Shown here piece by piece: positions 36,356-44,775 of a stretch of DNA of 64,000 nt. The stretch is from assembly GCF_000410535.2 (NCBI RefSeq), contig NC_021490.2, positions 977,218-1,041,217 on the forward strand. Reading direction: 5' to 3'. The notes beneath the pieces are model-generated. The model did not search any database and was not told the DNA's origin. It saw nothing but the letters and a program-made list of their open reading frames with translations. The stretch is from Treponema pallidum subsp. pallidum str. Nichols (GTDB lineage: Bacteria > Spirochaetota > Spirochaetia > Treponematales > Treponemataceae). Made by a program: the position numbers and the translations under genes. Each line of letters opens with the position of its first letter. Positions within the stretch are counted from its first letter, which is position 1.

Positions 36356-37786
36356 CTATAACTTATCGACGAGCATTGAGCATTTCCCCGAGGGGATTGG
36401 GAGCGTCTTCTTTTTCTGTCCAAGGATGTTGAGGGTAAAATAGTAAAGTTTCTCGCTTTCCATATAGACTTCCCACCCCCGCACACTTTTTGAAGAGAGA
36501 ATCGTAATGAGATTCCGTTTCAAGCTCAAATTCTCAATGCCCATCACCTCCAGGTTAGGGATAATCCAGTGCACTGTTTTGCGCGGCAAACTGATGGAAA
36601 GACCGATAACGTTTTCTATCATAAGCGTGATAGTAGAAAGCGCAGCGTACGCAAGATATTGCCTGCGCGGAAATCCTTCTTTCCCTGGCCATTGTGCAGG
36701 ACCTTCACGCGTAGGCAGATACGCTTCCCACAGAACCCCACGCTTTGTTTGATCGTTCAATTGCAAAGCATCCAACACATAATAGAGATGACGGATAGAA
36801 CACTCCCGCGCAAGATCCCAGCGTTGATATCGCTCCAACCCCTTAATCACCACAAAGTTCAAGGGAGGGAATACGCTCCCGCGGTACCCCATCCCCCGCT
36901 CATCAAACTCTGCTTCATCTGCAGACAAACTCGGAATCGGATGGTCCAGCCCAAACGTGTGAGGATTCACCAGATGCTCTGCCAAGCGCTCTGCCTTGTC
37001 TTCATTCGGTATCTCCCCAAGCATAGGCCAGAAGCCAGCAATAGTCTTATGCGGAAGCTGCTGCCCGGAAGCGTCGAGGTCGTGGTAAAAGCCAGTACTC
37101 GCGTTCCACATAAAATTATTAATACGTGTCTTTAGGGTAAAATATACCCGCTTATACTGAAAGCTCAGCTCCTTATCGTTGATAATATCGCCGAGTGCAG
37201 AAAGATAAAAAGCGCTCACGGCCAAGGCAGAGTTAAAATCTACCAGATAGGCAGCTTTTTTACGTGGAGAGTTTCCCATCTCCGTAGCAGCAAGAGGAAC
37301 CCTATAGAGTCCGTTACTCCTTCTAAACTGTGTTTCAATCCACTTCATATAGCGCACCATCACGGGCATGATCTCTTTAATTCGTTTTTTATTTGCAGTT
37401 TTATGAAAGAGATTAAACTCTGCCCAGGCAAAAAGAGGCATGCCAATACCCTCAGGATTGGCGCGAGGCAAAACTGGCTCTTTGCTTGCAAGATGATACT
37501 TCCAACGAATAGCGCCGGACTCCTCCTGCATTGCATAGAAAAAATCAAGACACTGCGTGATGTCATAGTTCCGGTTCGAATACACGAAGAAAAAGGACGC
37601 AAATATGATTTCATGCTGACTGATAATTAATCCGTCTTTTTCTGGAAACACAAAAAACGATTCGCTTGTGTTTTTCTCCCCCGAAGCAGACAGCCAATAC
37701 TCCTTTATCCAAGCCCACGTGCGATCATAGATGTCAACAAAATCCTGATCATAAAAATGAATCCTGGGAAAGTCTCGCTTATTCAC
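36356..37786 (-). CDS. Glycoside hydrolase, trehalase/GH63-like (alpha/alpha6 barrel)
   Basis: 476 aa, cytoplasmic. Signatures: WIETQFRRSNGLYRVPLAATEMGNSPR, YLVDFNSALAVSAFYLSALGDI, NFMWNASTGFYHDLDASG, GFWPMLGEIPNEDKAERL and GYRGSVFPPLNFVVIKGL, the typical order of MGH1-like/trehalase-type inverting hydrolases with paired acidic residues. The natural sugar is unknown; trehalose or mannosyl compounds are possible. The start is GTG with GAGGAG 5 nt upstream. An extended -10 promoter precedes it. Confidence 0.75.
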   Translation of the reverse strand: MNKRDFPRIHFYDQDFVDIYDRTWAWIKEYWLSASGEKNTSESFFVFPEKDGLIISQHEIIFASFFFVYSNRNYDITQCLDFFYAMQEESGAIRWKYHLASKEPVLPRANPEGIGMPLFAWAEFNLFHKTANKKRIKEIMPVMVRYMKWIETQFRRSNGLYRVPLAATEMGNSPRKKAAYLVDFNSALAVSAFYLSALGDIINDKELSFQYKRVYFTLKTRINNFMWNASTGFYHDLDASGQQLPHKTIAGFWPMLGEIPNEDKAERLAEHLVNPHTFGLDHPIPSLSADEAEFDERGMGYRGSVFPPLNFVVIKGLERYQRWDLARECSIRHLYYVLDALQLNDQTKRGVLWEAYLPTREGPAQWPGKEGFPRRQYLAYAALSTITLMIENVIGLSISLPRKTVHWIIPNLEVMGIENLSLKRNLITILSSKSVRGWEVYMESEKLYYFTLNILGQKKKTLPIPSGKCSMLVDKL

Positions 37787-37815
37787 CGCATCTCCTCACA
37801 CATCACAGGCGACGG

Positions 37816-37821
37816 AGTGTA
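37816..37821 (-). promoter_or_regulatory. Predicted extended -10 promoter of glycoside hydrolase gene
   Basis: Minus-strand TGC-TACACT, an extended -10 element, about 29 nt before the GTG start. The -35 region is weak. Confidence 0.45.
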
Positions 37822-37897
37822 GCACATGCAGGGGAAAGTGAGTATCTACCTTTCCACCCTGTAAGCTACGCGATGTGCACACCGGCATCCAGACGAA

Positions 37898-39520
37898 CTA
37901 GGATAGTAAGGTGTCAGAGGATAAGCTGGCACGTAATAATTCACGCGCCGTACGTTCTTCATCATACGGTTGCACGGTGTGCGCATAAATAATTGAATGC
38001 TCATGCCCCTTACCCAGCAGCAGCACAAGGTCCTGCGCACGCGCAAGAGAGAATATGTGCCGCAGAGCAGCGACACGATCCGGAATCAGAAACAGGGTTT
38101 TACCCAATTTCTTGTGCTCACAACCTGCCGCAATCATGCACAGAATACCCATTGGATCCTCTCCTCTCGGATCCTCATCTGTGAGCACAATTACGTGCGC
38201 ATAACGAGAGGCAATTGCGCCTTGCATTGCACGCTTTTGCGTGTCCCGCTCCCCGGCCGAGCCGAACAATACCAACATGCGCCTCTTACGCGCGCGCACA
38301 CGCGCTGCAAGCGGTGGCAAAATCTCCTCGAAGGAAGAGGGTGTATGCGCATAGTCAATGAGCACCTCAAAATCCTGTCCCATATCCACACGCTGCATTC
38401 TCCCCTGGATTGGCTGGACGTACTGCACGTGCTGTGCAAAAGCCGCAAGCGACGTACCAAGCAATCCATGCAGTACAAGAAAAGACGCTGCTATATTACA
38501 GGCATTGAAAGCTCCTTCAAGCGGCACCGATACATCATGTGCTCCGTCCTGTGCTGGTTGTGCAGGTTCCTGAACAGTTGACAACACAAACCTTAATCGC
38601 AAGGCCTGAGATATCTGAGGAAGTGTTTGCACCCATAGCAGGGTACACGGCATCCTTTCCAGGCAGGCTGCTGTCCTTTGCTCAGCGCCGGTTCCTCTCT
38701 TAAAGAAAAAACAGGGTTTGTGCGTCGCTTCGCGAAAATACACAGCCGATGCGTCTTCCGCCCAGAGTACTCCAAAAGAAGGAACGCGCCGTCCGTCTTT
38801 TATGTGATCATGCGCATCTAGCGCACGAAATACATTTGCTTTATCAAAGCGATATTGTTCAAACGAACCATGAAATTCTAAATGTTCATGGCGTACGTTC
38901 ATACATACTGCCACATCAAATGCAACATCCTGCAAACGTGCCGTACGTGTGGAAAGCCCGTGGGACGACGCTTCAATTACTGCAAATTCACAGCTGTGCT
39001 CCCGCATCTCAGCGAGGAGCCGCTGTACTGTTAGCGACTCCGGTGTGGTTTGATGCTCTGCGTTCGGGAGAATATCATCTCCTAACGAATACTCCACAGT
39101 AGAGATAAAACCAACTCGTTTACCACATAAACGCAAAAGCTGCGCAATGAAACTAACCGTGCTGCTTTTACCCTCCGTGCCAGTGACCCCGATAACTGTC
39201 AAAGCACGCGTAGGAAAATCGTAGAAAGCTGCAGCAGCACTAGAAAGCGCACACCGTGCATCTGGTACACGAGCATAGTACACGCCGACGACATACGTAT
39301 CTAATGGACAATCATGCACAATTGCGCAGGCGCCGGCATCAATTGCTGCGTGGATGTACTGCGCGCCGTGCGCATGCGTACCACGCAACGCAAAAAAAAC
39401 CGAACCCTCACGCACTGCGCGTGAATCATACGCTATGGAAGAAACGTCGCACGCACTACCGTGCGTTTCTTGCACAGAACAGGAGGCAAGACAGACAGTA
39501 ATGGGTTTACGGTACAGCAT
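37898..39520 (-). CDS. murE: UDP-MurNAc-tripeptide synthetase MurE
   Basis: 540 aa. Adds the third stem residue in peptidoglycan synthesis. Motifs: ATP loop GVTGTEGKSSTVSF near residue 113, TTPESLTVQRLLAEM, IEASSHGLSTRTARLQ, DYAHTPSSFEEIL, LFGSAGERDTQKR, and DEDPRGEDPMGI at about 450. The last is the substrate loop (DNPR in diaminopimelate enzymes). Treponemal murein is reported to contain ornithine, so this loop probably selects ornithine (inference). I prefer the ATG at 39520 over an in-frame TTG at 39562. Divergent from the symporter gene. Confidence 0.92.
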   Translation of the reverse strand: MLYRKPITVCLASCSVQETHGSACDVSSIAYDSRAVREGSVFFALRGTHAHGAQYIHAAIDAGACAIVHDCPLDTYVVGVYYARVPDARCALSSAAAAFYDFPTRALTVIGVTGTEGKSSTVSFIAQLLRLCGKRVGFISTVEYSLGDDILPNAEHQTTPESLTVQRLLAEMREHSCEFAVIEASSHGLSTRTARLQDVAFDVAVCMNVRHEHLEFHGSFEQYRFDKANVFRALDAHDHIKDGRRVPSFGVLWAEDASAVYFREATHKPCFFFKRGTGAEQRTAACLERMPCTLLWVQTLPQISQALRLRFVLSTVQEPAQPAQDGAHDVSVPLEGAFNACNIAASFLVLHGLLGTSLAAFAQHVQYVQPIQGRMQRVDMGQDFEVLIDYAHTPSSFEEILPPLAARVRARKRRMLVLFGSAGERDTQKRAMQGAIASRYAHVIVLTDEDPRGEDPMGILCMIAAGCEHKKLGKTLFLIPDRVAALRHIFSLARAQDLVLLLGKGHEHSIIYAHTVQPYDEERTARELLRASLSSDTLLS

Positions 39521-39618
39521 CGCGGGTCTGATTGTATCTGATTGCACGCCCTCGGGGAACAATCTATTGTCAATGCTTTTTCAAAGAAGATCGCAAACGG
39601 TGGGGAAAGGCCATCTCG

Positions 39619-39648
39619 TTGACAGCCTTTTAGTGATTAACTTACACT
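39619..39648 (+). promoter_or_regulatory. Predicted promoter of the symporter gene
   Basis: Perfect TTGACA (39619-39624), 18-nt spacer, TACACT (39643-39648), then 7 nt to the ATG. No ribosome site; leaderless mRNA predicted. Confidence 0.6.
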
Positions 39649-39655
39649 CCGCCGC

Positions 39656-40879
39656 ATGAAAATTTGGCTCAAATTTTTTGTCGGCAGTTGCATTGGTGCA
39701 CTGGTAGCCTACACTATCCCAGAAACGCTCAGCGCGCCGCTCATGCAGACCATTTCAGAATTGGTTGTATCCGCTGGGAGTTACATGCTTTATCCAGTTA
39801 TTTTTTTTGGATTCAGTGTCAGTATTTTTGAGATGCGTCGAGAACGCCTACTCCTGCGTACTACCCTTATCAGCATAGGTGCATGTGTTGCCACCGCATT
39901 TAGCCTTTCTTTGGTAGGACTATTCTCGGTACTCGTGTACCGACCTGCGCGTATTCCCATTTTTGCCACCGGCACGCCGCAGAATCCAGGGTTTCAAATC
40001 CGCACCTTTTTTTTGCAATTGTTCCCTGCAAGTAGTTTTGAAGTATTCACAAATGGTGATTATCTTCTCCCTCTCTGCGTATTTGCCAGTTTCGTCGGCG
40101 CCGGCTGCGCAGTCGATCATGTCGCGGCAAAACCCGTACTCGCGCTTTTTGAGTCACTAACGCGCGTCGCACACACCGTGATGGTCTTCTTCGTAGACAT
40201 GCTGTCTATTGGATTTATTGCACTTTCTGCGCACTGGCTGTTTAGGTTTCGACCACTCCTTTCTACTGGGGTGTTCACTGACCTTGTAATCCTACTGACA
40301 CTGACAGCAATTTTTATCTGCAGCGTGCTCTATCCTGCCCTTATTAAAATTATGTGCCCTGAAGTCAATCCGTATCGAGTACTGTATGCAGCATTGGCAC
40401 CAATGAGCACGGCGTTCTTTTCGCAAAACGTGCACGCGACGCTCCCTGTCTTGCTCTATCACGCAGAGGAAAGTATAGGGGTGCAACGCACAACTGCAAC
40501 GGTGCTGCTCTCTATCTTTTCGATCTTTGGCAGGGCCGGGTCAGCGTGCGCAATCACGATGAGCTTTGCCCTAATATTAAAGTCATATTCCCATTTGGGA
40601 ATCGGCTTCTTCGATGCGCTGTGGATTATAACTGCTGCATCATTTCTCTCCATTTTCTTAGGACGCTTTCCCACAGGAGGGGTCCTTATTGCGCTTGCGT
40701 CAATATGCGCGTGGTACGGACGAGGTTTTGGAAGCGGATACCTTGTCATCCGCCCTGCTGCATTTTTTGTTGGAAGCATCGCCACAACGCTGGATACCCT
40801 AAACGCCCTCATCTGCACCGCAATAAGCGCAGAACGAATTGGAACTGTGCGCCACCGCGCGGTGCGTTTCTTTATCTGA
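39656..40879 (+). CDS. Dicarboxylate/amino acid:cation symporter (SDF family)
   Basis: 407 aa inner-membrane transporter. Eight or so membrane helices plus two hairpins: LAPMSTAFFSQNVHATLPVLLY corresponds to the conserved serine-rich hairpin, then VLLSIFSIFGRAGSACAITMSFALIL and FPTGGVLIALASICAWYGRGFGSGYLVIRPAAFF. The family imports glutamate, aspartate or C4-dicarboxylates with Na+ or H+. Glutamate is a likely substrate because T. pallidum is amino-acid dependent (inference). The 3' end overlaps the convergent hydrolase gene by 8 nt. Confidence 0.85.
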   Translation: MKIWLKFFVGSCIGALVAYTIPETLSAPLMQTISELVVSAGSYMLYPVIFFGFSVSIFEMRRERLLLRTTLISIGACVATAFSLSLVGLFSVLVYRPARIPIFATGTPQNPGFQIRTFFLQLFPASSFEVFTNGDYLLPLCVFASFVGAGCAVDHVAAKPVLALFESLTRVAHTVMVFFVDMLSIGFIALSAHWLFRFRPLLSTGVFTDLVILLTLTAIFICSVLYPALIKIMCPEVNPYRVLYAALAPMSTAFFSQNVHATLPVLLYHAEESIGVQRTTATVLLSIFSIFGRAGSACAITMSFALILKSYSHLGIGFFDALWIITAASFLSIFLGRFPTGGVLIALASICAWYGRGFGSGYLVIRPAAFFVGSIATTLDTLNALICTAISAERIGTVRHRAVRFFI

Positions 40880-41810
40880 GCTCTAGTGATTGCACTGCAA
40901 TAGCAGGAGACTCCAGCATTCGATGCGCCCACGCCCCCATACGCGCAACCGCTATGTGCGCACACGGCGACACACTTTCCATCGACTGAAACAGGTGCCA
41001 CATCCCCGGCCACACGTCTAGGGTCACTTGTACCCCCGCCCCTTCAAGTATCTGCGCAAGCGCACATGCGTCTGTGTGGAACAACTCTTGCTCCCCACAT
41101 TGCACAAACACCGGAGGGAAATCTCCAAAATTCCCAAAAAGGGGGGAAACCAGTGAATTGCGAAAATTATCCGCGTACGTGTACTGCAACGCACAGTAGC
41201 GGAACATATCGCGCGTCAACAGGAGTTCTTTCTTCTTAACTCCCTCCCCTGCAAACCGATCCTCAGTTAAATCAACCCAAGGAGAAATAAGCGCCAAAGC
41301 GCGCGGACACACCAGCCCCTTCTGTTTTAAATAGTGCGTCAGTGCAAGCATCAACCCTGCACCTGCTCCATCCCCACTGAAGATAATATCTTCAGGACGA
41401 AATTTCTTCTGATCAATAAGTGCTACATACGCATCATACATATTTTCTAGTGCAGCAGGAAAAGGATGCTCGGGCGCAAGCTGATATGCAGGAATATAAA
41501 ACTTCGCGCCGACTTCATCCGCTAAAGATGCACAGAGCGCACGAGAAGCCATAGGAGAACCACTTATAAAAAATCCACCATGTGCGTACAACACTGCATG
41601 GCCAACCATTAGGAACCGCGGGCTCAACACATCTGTTTCGATATTAGCCAATACCTCACAGGAAACATCCACCCCATTGGGCACATACGGCATATAAAAA
41701 AAGTCATCATACCCCGCACGCAAGGCAGAAACCGATGTACGCGGGGTAAAGCGCATCTTCTTAAACAGTTTTTTCGCCATTCGGTGCACGTGAGCGCGCG
41801 AAGGTCCCAT
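40872..41810 (-). CDS. HSL-type alpha/beta hydrolase homologue lacking the catalytic serine
   Basis: 312 aa. The fold is that of hormone-sensitive-lipase esterases: AVLYAHGGFFISGSP (the HGG oxyanion box, about residue 75), YQLAPEHPFPAALEN, IIFSGDGAGAGLMLALTHYL (about 143), LALISPWVDLTEDRF, and PGMWHLFQSM with the histidine near 271. The nucleophile motif should be GDSAG; here it is GDGAG, with codon GGA for glycine. It is therefore probably not a serine esterase, perhaps a binding protein. The start ATG at 41810 follows a promoter by 6 nt; the TTG at 41828 is disfavoured. Confidence 0.75.
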   Translation of the reverse strand: MGPSRAHVHRMAKKLFKKMRFTPRTSVSALRAGYDDFFYMPYVPNGVDVSCEVLANIETDVLSPRFLMVGHAVLYAHGGFFISGSPMASRALCASLADEVGAKFYIPAYQLAPEHPFPAALENMYDAYVALIDQKKFRPEDIIFSGDGAGAGLMLALTHYLKQKGLVCPRALALISPWVDLTEDRFAGEGVKKKELLLTRDMFRYCALQYTYADNFRNSLVSPLFGNFGDFPPVFVQCGEQELFHTDACALAQILEGAGVQVTLDVWPGMWHLFQSMESVSPCAHIAVARMGAWAHRMLESPAIAVQSLELR

Positions 41811-41816
41811 GCGTTT

Positions 41817-41846
41817 ATCGTAACACAAAGAAACTGGTTCTGTCAG
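41817..41846 (-). promoter_or_regulatory. Predicted promoter of the hydrolase homologue
   Basis: Minus-strand CTGACA (41841-41846), 18-nt spacer, TACGAT (41817-41822), then 6 nt to the ATG at 41810. Leaderless mRNA predicted. Confidence 0.5.
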
Positions 41847-41873
41847 GCAACCGCTTCACGCCCATAAGAGCGC

Positions 41874-41903
41874 TTGACACGTCCGGCGCATTCCCGTTAC
41901 GCT
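41874..41903 (+). promoter_or_regulatory. Predicted promoter of tRNA-Val
   Basis: Perfect TTGACA (41874-41879), 18-nt spacer, TACGCT (41898-41903), 17 nt before the tRNA. Confidence 0.6.
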
Positions 41904-41920
41904 CGGCCCCGGTTTCGTTA

Positions 41921-41994
41921 GGGCAATTAGCTCAGCTGGTTAGAGTACAAGCATGACACGCTTGGGGTCACTGGTTCGATCCCAGTATTGCCCA
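41921..41994 (+). tRNA. tRNA-Val (anticodon GAC)
   Basis: Acceptor GGGCAAT/ATTGCCC, D arm GCTC/GAGT, anticodon stem CAAGC/GCTTG with loop ATGACAC (anticodon GAC), T arm ACTGG/CCAGT with loop TTCGATC, discriminator A. CCA not encoded. Confidence 0.94.
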
Positions 41995-42003
41995 GGAGCT
42001 CCT

Positions 42004-43077
42004 CTATTTCAGACCTGGCCCATTTTTTCTGTTTTTGGCAAAGCGGGGGGACGATAGCGGGTCGCCCGTCTCTTTTCCCCCTCCCTTTGAGGGGACCTCC
42101 CCGCTCGTAGAGGGGACGGGGTGCTCTCGCTCAACCAGGAGCCGATCGATGCGCCTACCGTCCATTTTCAAGATAGTAAATCGGCATCCGTTCGCATTTA
42201 ACTGTTCTTTTACACGCGGGATTCGATTGCGTATGCTCAGCACATAACCGGCGATCGTGTGCACACCCGTGTGTGGCCGCGTCGTCCGCGCCAGAACCCC
42301 GAGACGATACATTTCGTTTAAATTCATCCATCCGCTAACGATCCAGCTACCGTCAGGGTTCTGAAAACAATCCTCACTATTGATCCCGTCGGCACGCGCA
42401 TACTCCTGAACGCAACGCATAATCAACTCATCACGCGTTACCATTCCCTCAATCCCTCCGTACTCGTCAATTACAAACGCCATCTGAGCCTGCATCTGTT
42501 GAAAAAGATGCAACAGCTTACGCACACTTATTACCTCAGGTACAAAAATCGGCTGCTGCACTATACGCGCTATCACCGGATCTGCGATCCACACCCCCTG
42601 TCCTTTTGCATGAGCGTGCCGCCGACCCTCCATGTGAACATGCAATGCGCTTGCAACAGACTCTTGCTCATCCTGCTCACGAGAGGCTCCCGCGCTCCGT
42701 TCCATTTCAAGACATACGCGCACATACCGTTGCACAGAAAAATAGCCCACGACTGCGTCAATCGTACGAGCACACACAGGAAAATAGTTGTAATCGTCAT
42801 GCTGCGAGATCATCGAGAAAATATGAGAAGGGAGTGCGCGCGCCTCGACCCATACAATATCGGTACGGTGCACCATGTAGCTTCCAATTCCCTGATCGAA
42901 ACACACAGCACAATCAGCGTACGACATCTGCAGCATAGAGGCGCGTGCGCGTTGCCGCTGCCAGCTTTTCCCCATAAGCAAAGAAAAAATATTCGCTGCC
43001 CAATCCCACTTCATACGCTGGCCCACAAACCCAATTGTAATAAAAATTTCATACGGCTGCGACTCACACTTCTCCAC
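42004..43077 (-). CDS. CorC/HlyC-like CBS-domain protein
   Basis: 357 aa. Residues 75-135 and 185-235 are two CBS domains (DIVWVEARALPSHIFSMIS; QPIFVPEVISVRKLLHLFQQMQAQMAFVIDEYGGIEGMVTRDEL), the second with the CorC hallmark FVIDEYGG. The C-terminal CorC_HlyC domain starts GSWIVSGWMNLNEMYRLG and includes GYVLSIRNRIPRVKEQLNANGCRFTILKMDGRRI. There is no DUF21 membrane domain, so it is the soluble CorC/TlyC type once called haemolysin; Mg2+/Co2+ homeostasis is the likelier role. The start is GTG after AGG. Confidence 0.85.
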   Translation of the reverse strand: MEKCESQPYEIFITIGFVGQRMKWDWAANIFSLLMGKSWQRQRARASMLQMSYADCAVCFDQGIGSYMVHRTDIVWVEARALPSHIFSMISQHDDYNYFPVCARTIDAVVGYFSVQRYVRVCLEMERSAGASREQDEQESVASALHVHMEGRRHAHAKGQGVWIADPVIARIVQQPIFVPEVISVRKLLHLFQQMQAQMAFVIDEYGGIEGMVTRDELIMRCVQEYARADGINSEDCFQNPDGSWIVSGWMNLNEMYRLGVLARTTRPHTGVHTIAGYVLSIRNRIPRVKEQLNANGCRFTILKMDGRRIDRLLVEREHPVPSTSGEVPSKGGGKETGDPLSSPRFAKNRKNGPGLK

Positions 43078-43098
43078 CTCGCACCAAACGCTATTTTA

Positions 43099-43115
43099 AA
43101 AGGCGCGCTGCCTTT
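43099..43115 (-). terminator. Weak hairpin after the phosphodiesterase gene
   Basis: 6-bp inverted repeat AAAGGC/GCCTTT, 5-nt loop, followed on the minus strand by TTAAAAT. It lies about 135 nt after the stop and just upstream of the CorC-like gene. The 171-nt interval holds no gene I can support. Confidence 0.3.
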
Positions 43116-43248
43116 CAAAAGGAGAGTGCAGCGAGCACAAAGCAGCCGACCACGCGTTTTGGATACCCGTGTGAACCTCGCATGCAACGCACTGCCGGGT
43201 AAGACATATGCAACCAACTCTTCGTTATTTTCAAGAACTACCTACAGT

Positions 43249-43884
43249 TTACACGCGTGGCACCGTTTCCTCAAAAAGATATCTATGCCCCTGCCGCCGC
43301 GTCCGGTAGAACACCGTGCGTGTGTGTGCGCTATTCATTACGTGCAACAGAGCAAATCCTGCGTGCGAGCTTCCTCGCGCATGCTCGAGACTACCCGGAT
43401 TGATTATAAGCACGCGGCTACTTACACACGCCCTTTGCACGTGGGTATGTCCATGCACCGCAATACTACAACACGCCTGCAGTGCTTGGGAAACGAGCAC
43501 ACTATCGCTCACATTCACCGAATGGGTGTGACCGTGCGCTAGAAAGAGCGTAACATCTGCCACCTGGATACGTCCACATAAGGGTATGTGCGAAGCACGA
43601 TCACAATTTCCTGCAACCATAAAAATAACACCTGGAATACGCTCCCTCAGCACACGATTACGTCGTCCCCTTTGGCAGAGATACAACACATCCCCAATCC
43701 CGTCCCCTGCAAAAAGAAGGGCATCTGCACAAGAACCAAACTGATCTACCACCGCGGTCAAGGCCTCCGCGCTGCCGTGCGTATCGGAAACCAGCAACAA
43801 ACGCGCACAAGACAGCATATGCAATGAGGCAATCGACTCCCGACCCCCTATCACTCCCGGTGCAGTCATCTCAAGCGTATTCAC
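43249..43884 (-). CDS. YfcE/MJ0936-type metallophosphoesterase
   Basis: 211 aa. Metal-binding signature spread as [39 protein letters not shown] and IAVHGHTHV...[10 protein letters not shown]. These calcineurin-fold enzymes cleave phosphodiesters; the cellular substrate is unknown. The start is a GTG overlapping the preceding lipoprotein stop (GTGA), so the two are translationally coupled. Confidence 0.88.
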
Positions 43885-44711
43885 ATTCTATCCCTTTCGT
43901 GTACGCTCCTTCCCGGACTGCCACCATACGAACGCACAAATCTGAACGTTTCTACCCGTTTTGACAGCAACACATGATTGTAGGCACGCACACCCGTCTC
44001 CGGGTCTACGTAGCATTCCATAGCATAGTCGGAGGAAAAAACACCCTGTTCCCGAAGGGAATCAGTGACATTCGCAAATGCCCCTCTGAACTCCTGCAGA
44101 GGACTTGCATGTGCTCGACGCGCGACACCCCTTCTGCGCACGATTTCACATGCTGCACGCAGGAGCGACTGGAGCTCCGCTTCTGTATTTGAAACCTCCG
44201 CCACTCCTTCTAGAGAATCTTCTTTTACCTGGAAATCCACGAGAATATCGCTACCTGCCTGCATAGGAAGCACCTCTTCCTCAGGCAAAAGAGAAACGAT
44301 AAGCGTTTGCGCACGCTCGCGTTTTACCGCGAGCAAGTACTTACCACCTCCTACAGGCAATCCCAAACTGACAACCGCATCAGGCCGCATTTCATGCACG
44401 GCCTCGAGCACAACCTTCATGCGCGGCAAGGCCGAGAGGCGCGTCAAATCCCCGTACTCCACCACTCGCGCGCGCATGCGCCAGGCCTCGCACACCCGCT
44501 CGACGCAATCGACAAGATAAACGTGACCTGAGTACTTTTTTCCAAAAACGAACAGGACCTTCTGCTGAGAGGAAGGAGAGATCGGTACCACTCCAGACCT
44601 CTCCGTACTCTCCCGAACGCACGAACACGCCCCGAGAGAACACCAACACACGCACAAGAGACGCGCGAACTGTCCTGCACGGGCGCCCCTCCAACCCCTG
44701 CAGAACTTCAT
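43881..44711 (-). CDS. Putative lipoprotein of unknown function
   Basis: 276 aa. Signal region [14 protein letters not shown] with cleavage expected before the cysteine of LGAC, so probably lipidated. The mature part alternates strands and helices ([76 protein letters not shown]), reminiscent of a periplasmic-binding fold, which is only an impression. It sits 64 nt after nifJ on the same strand and overlaps the phosphodiesterase start by 4 nt. Confidence 0.6.
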
Positions 44712-44775
44712 TCAGCACACGGGGAGACGCTGAGCGCTCTCCTCGCCCACGAAAGACACCGTGCGCGCCCGGTCC

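Noticed and set aside
42499-43542. Open frame of 347 codons on the plus strand
   Set aside because: Antisense to the CorC-like CBS protein and the phosphodiesterase end; His/Arg-rich shadow frame without domains.
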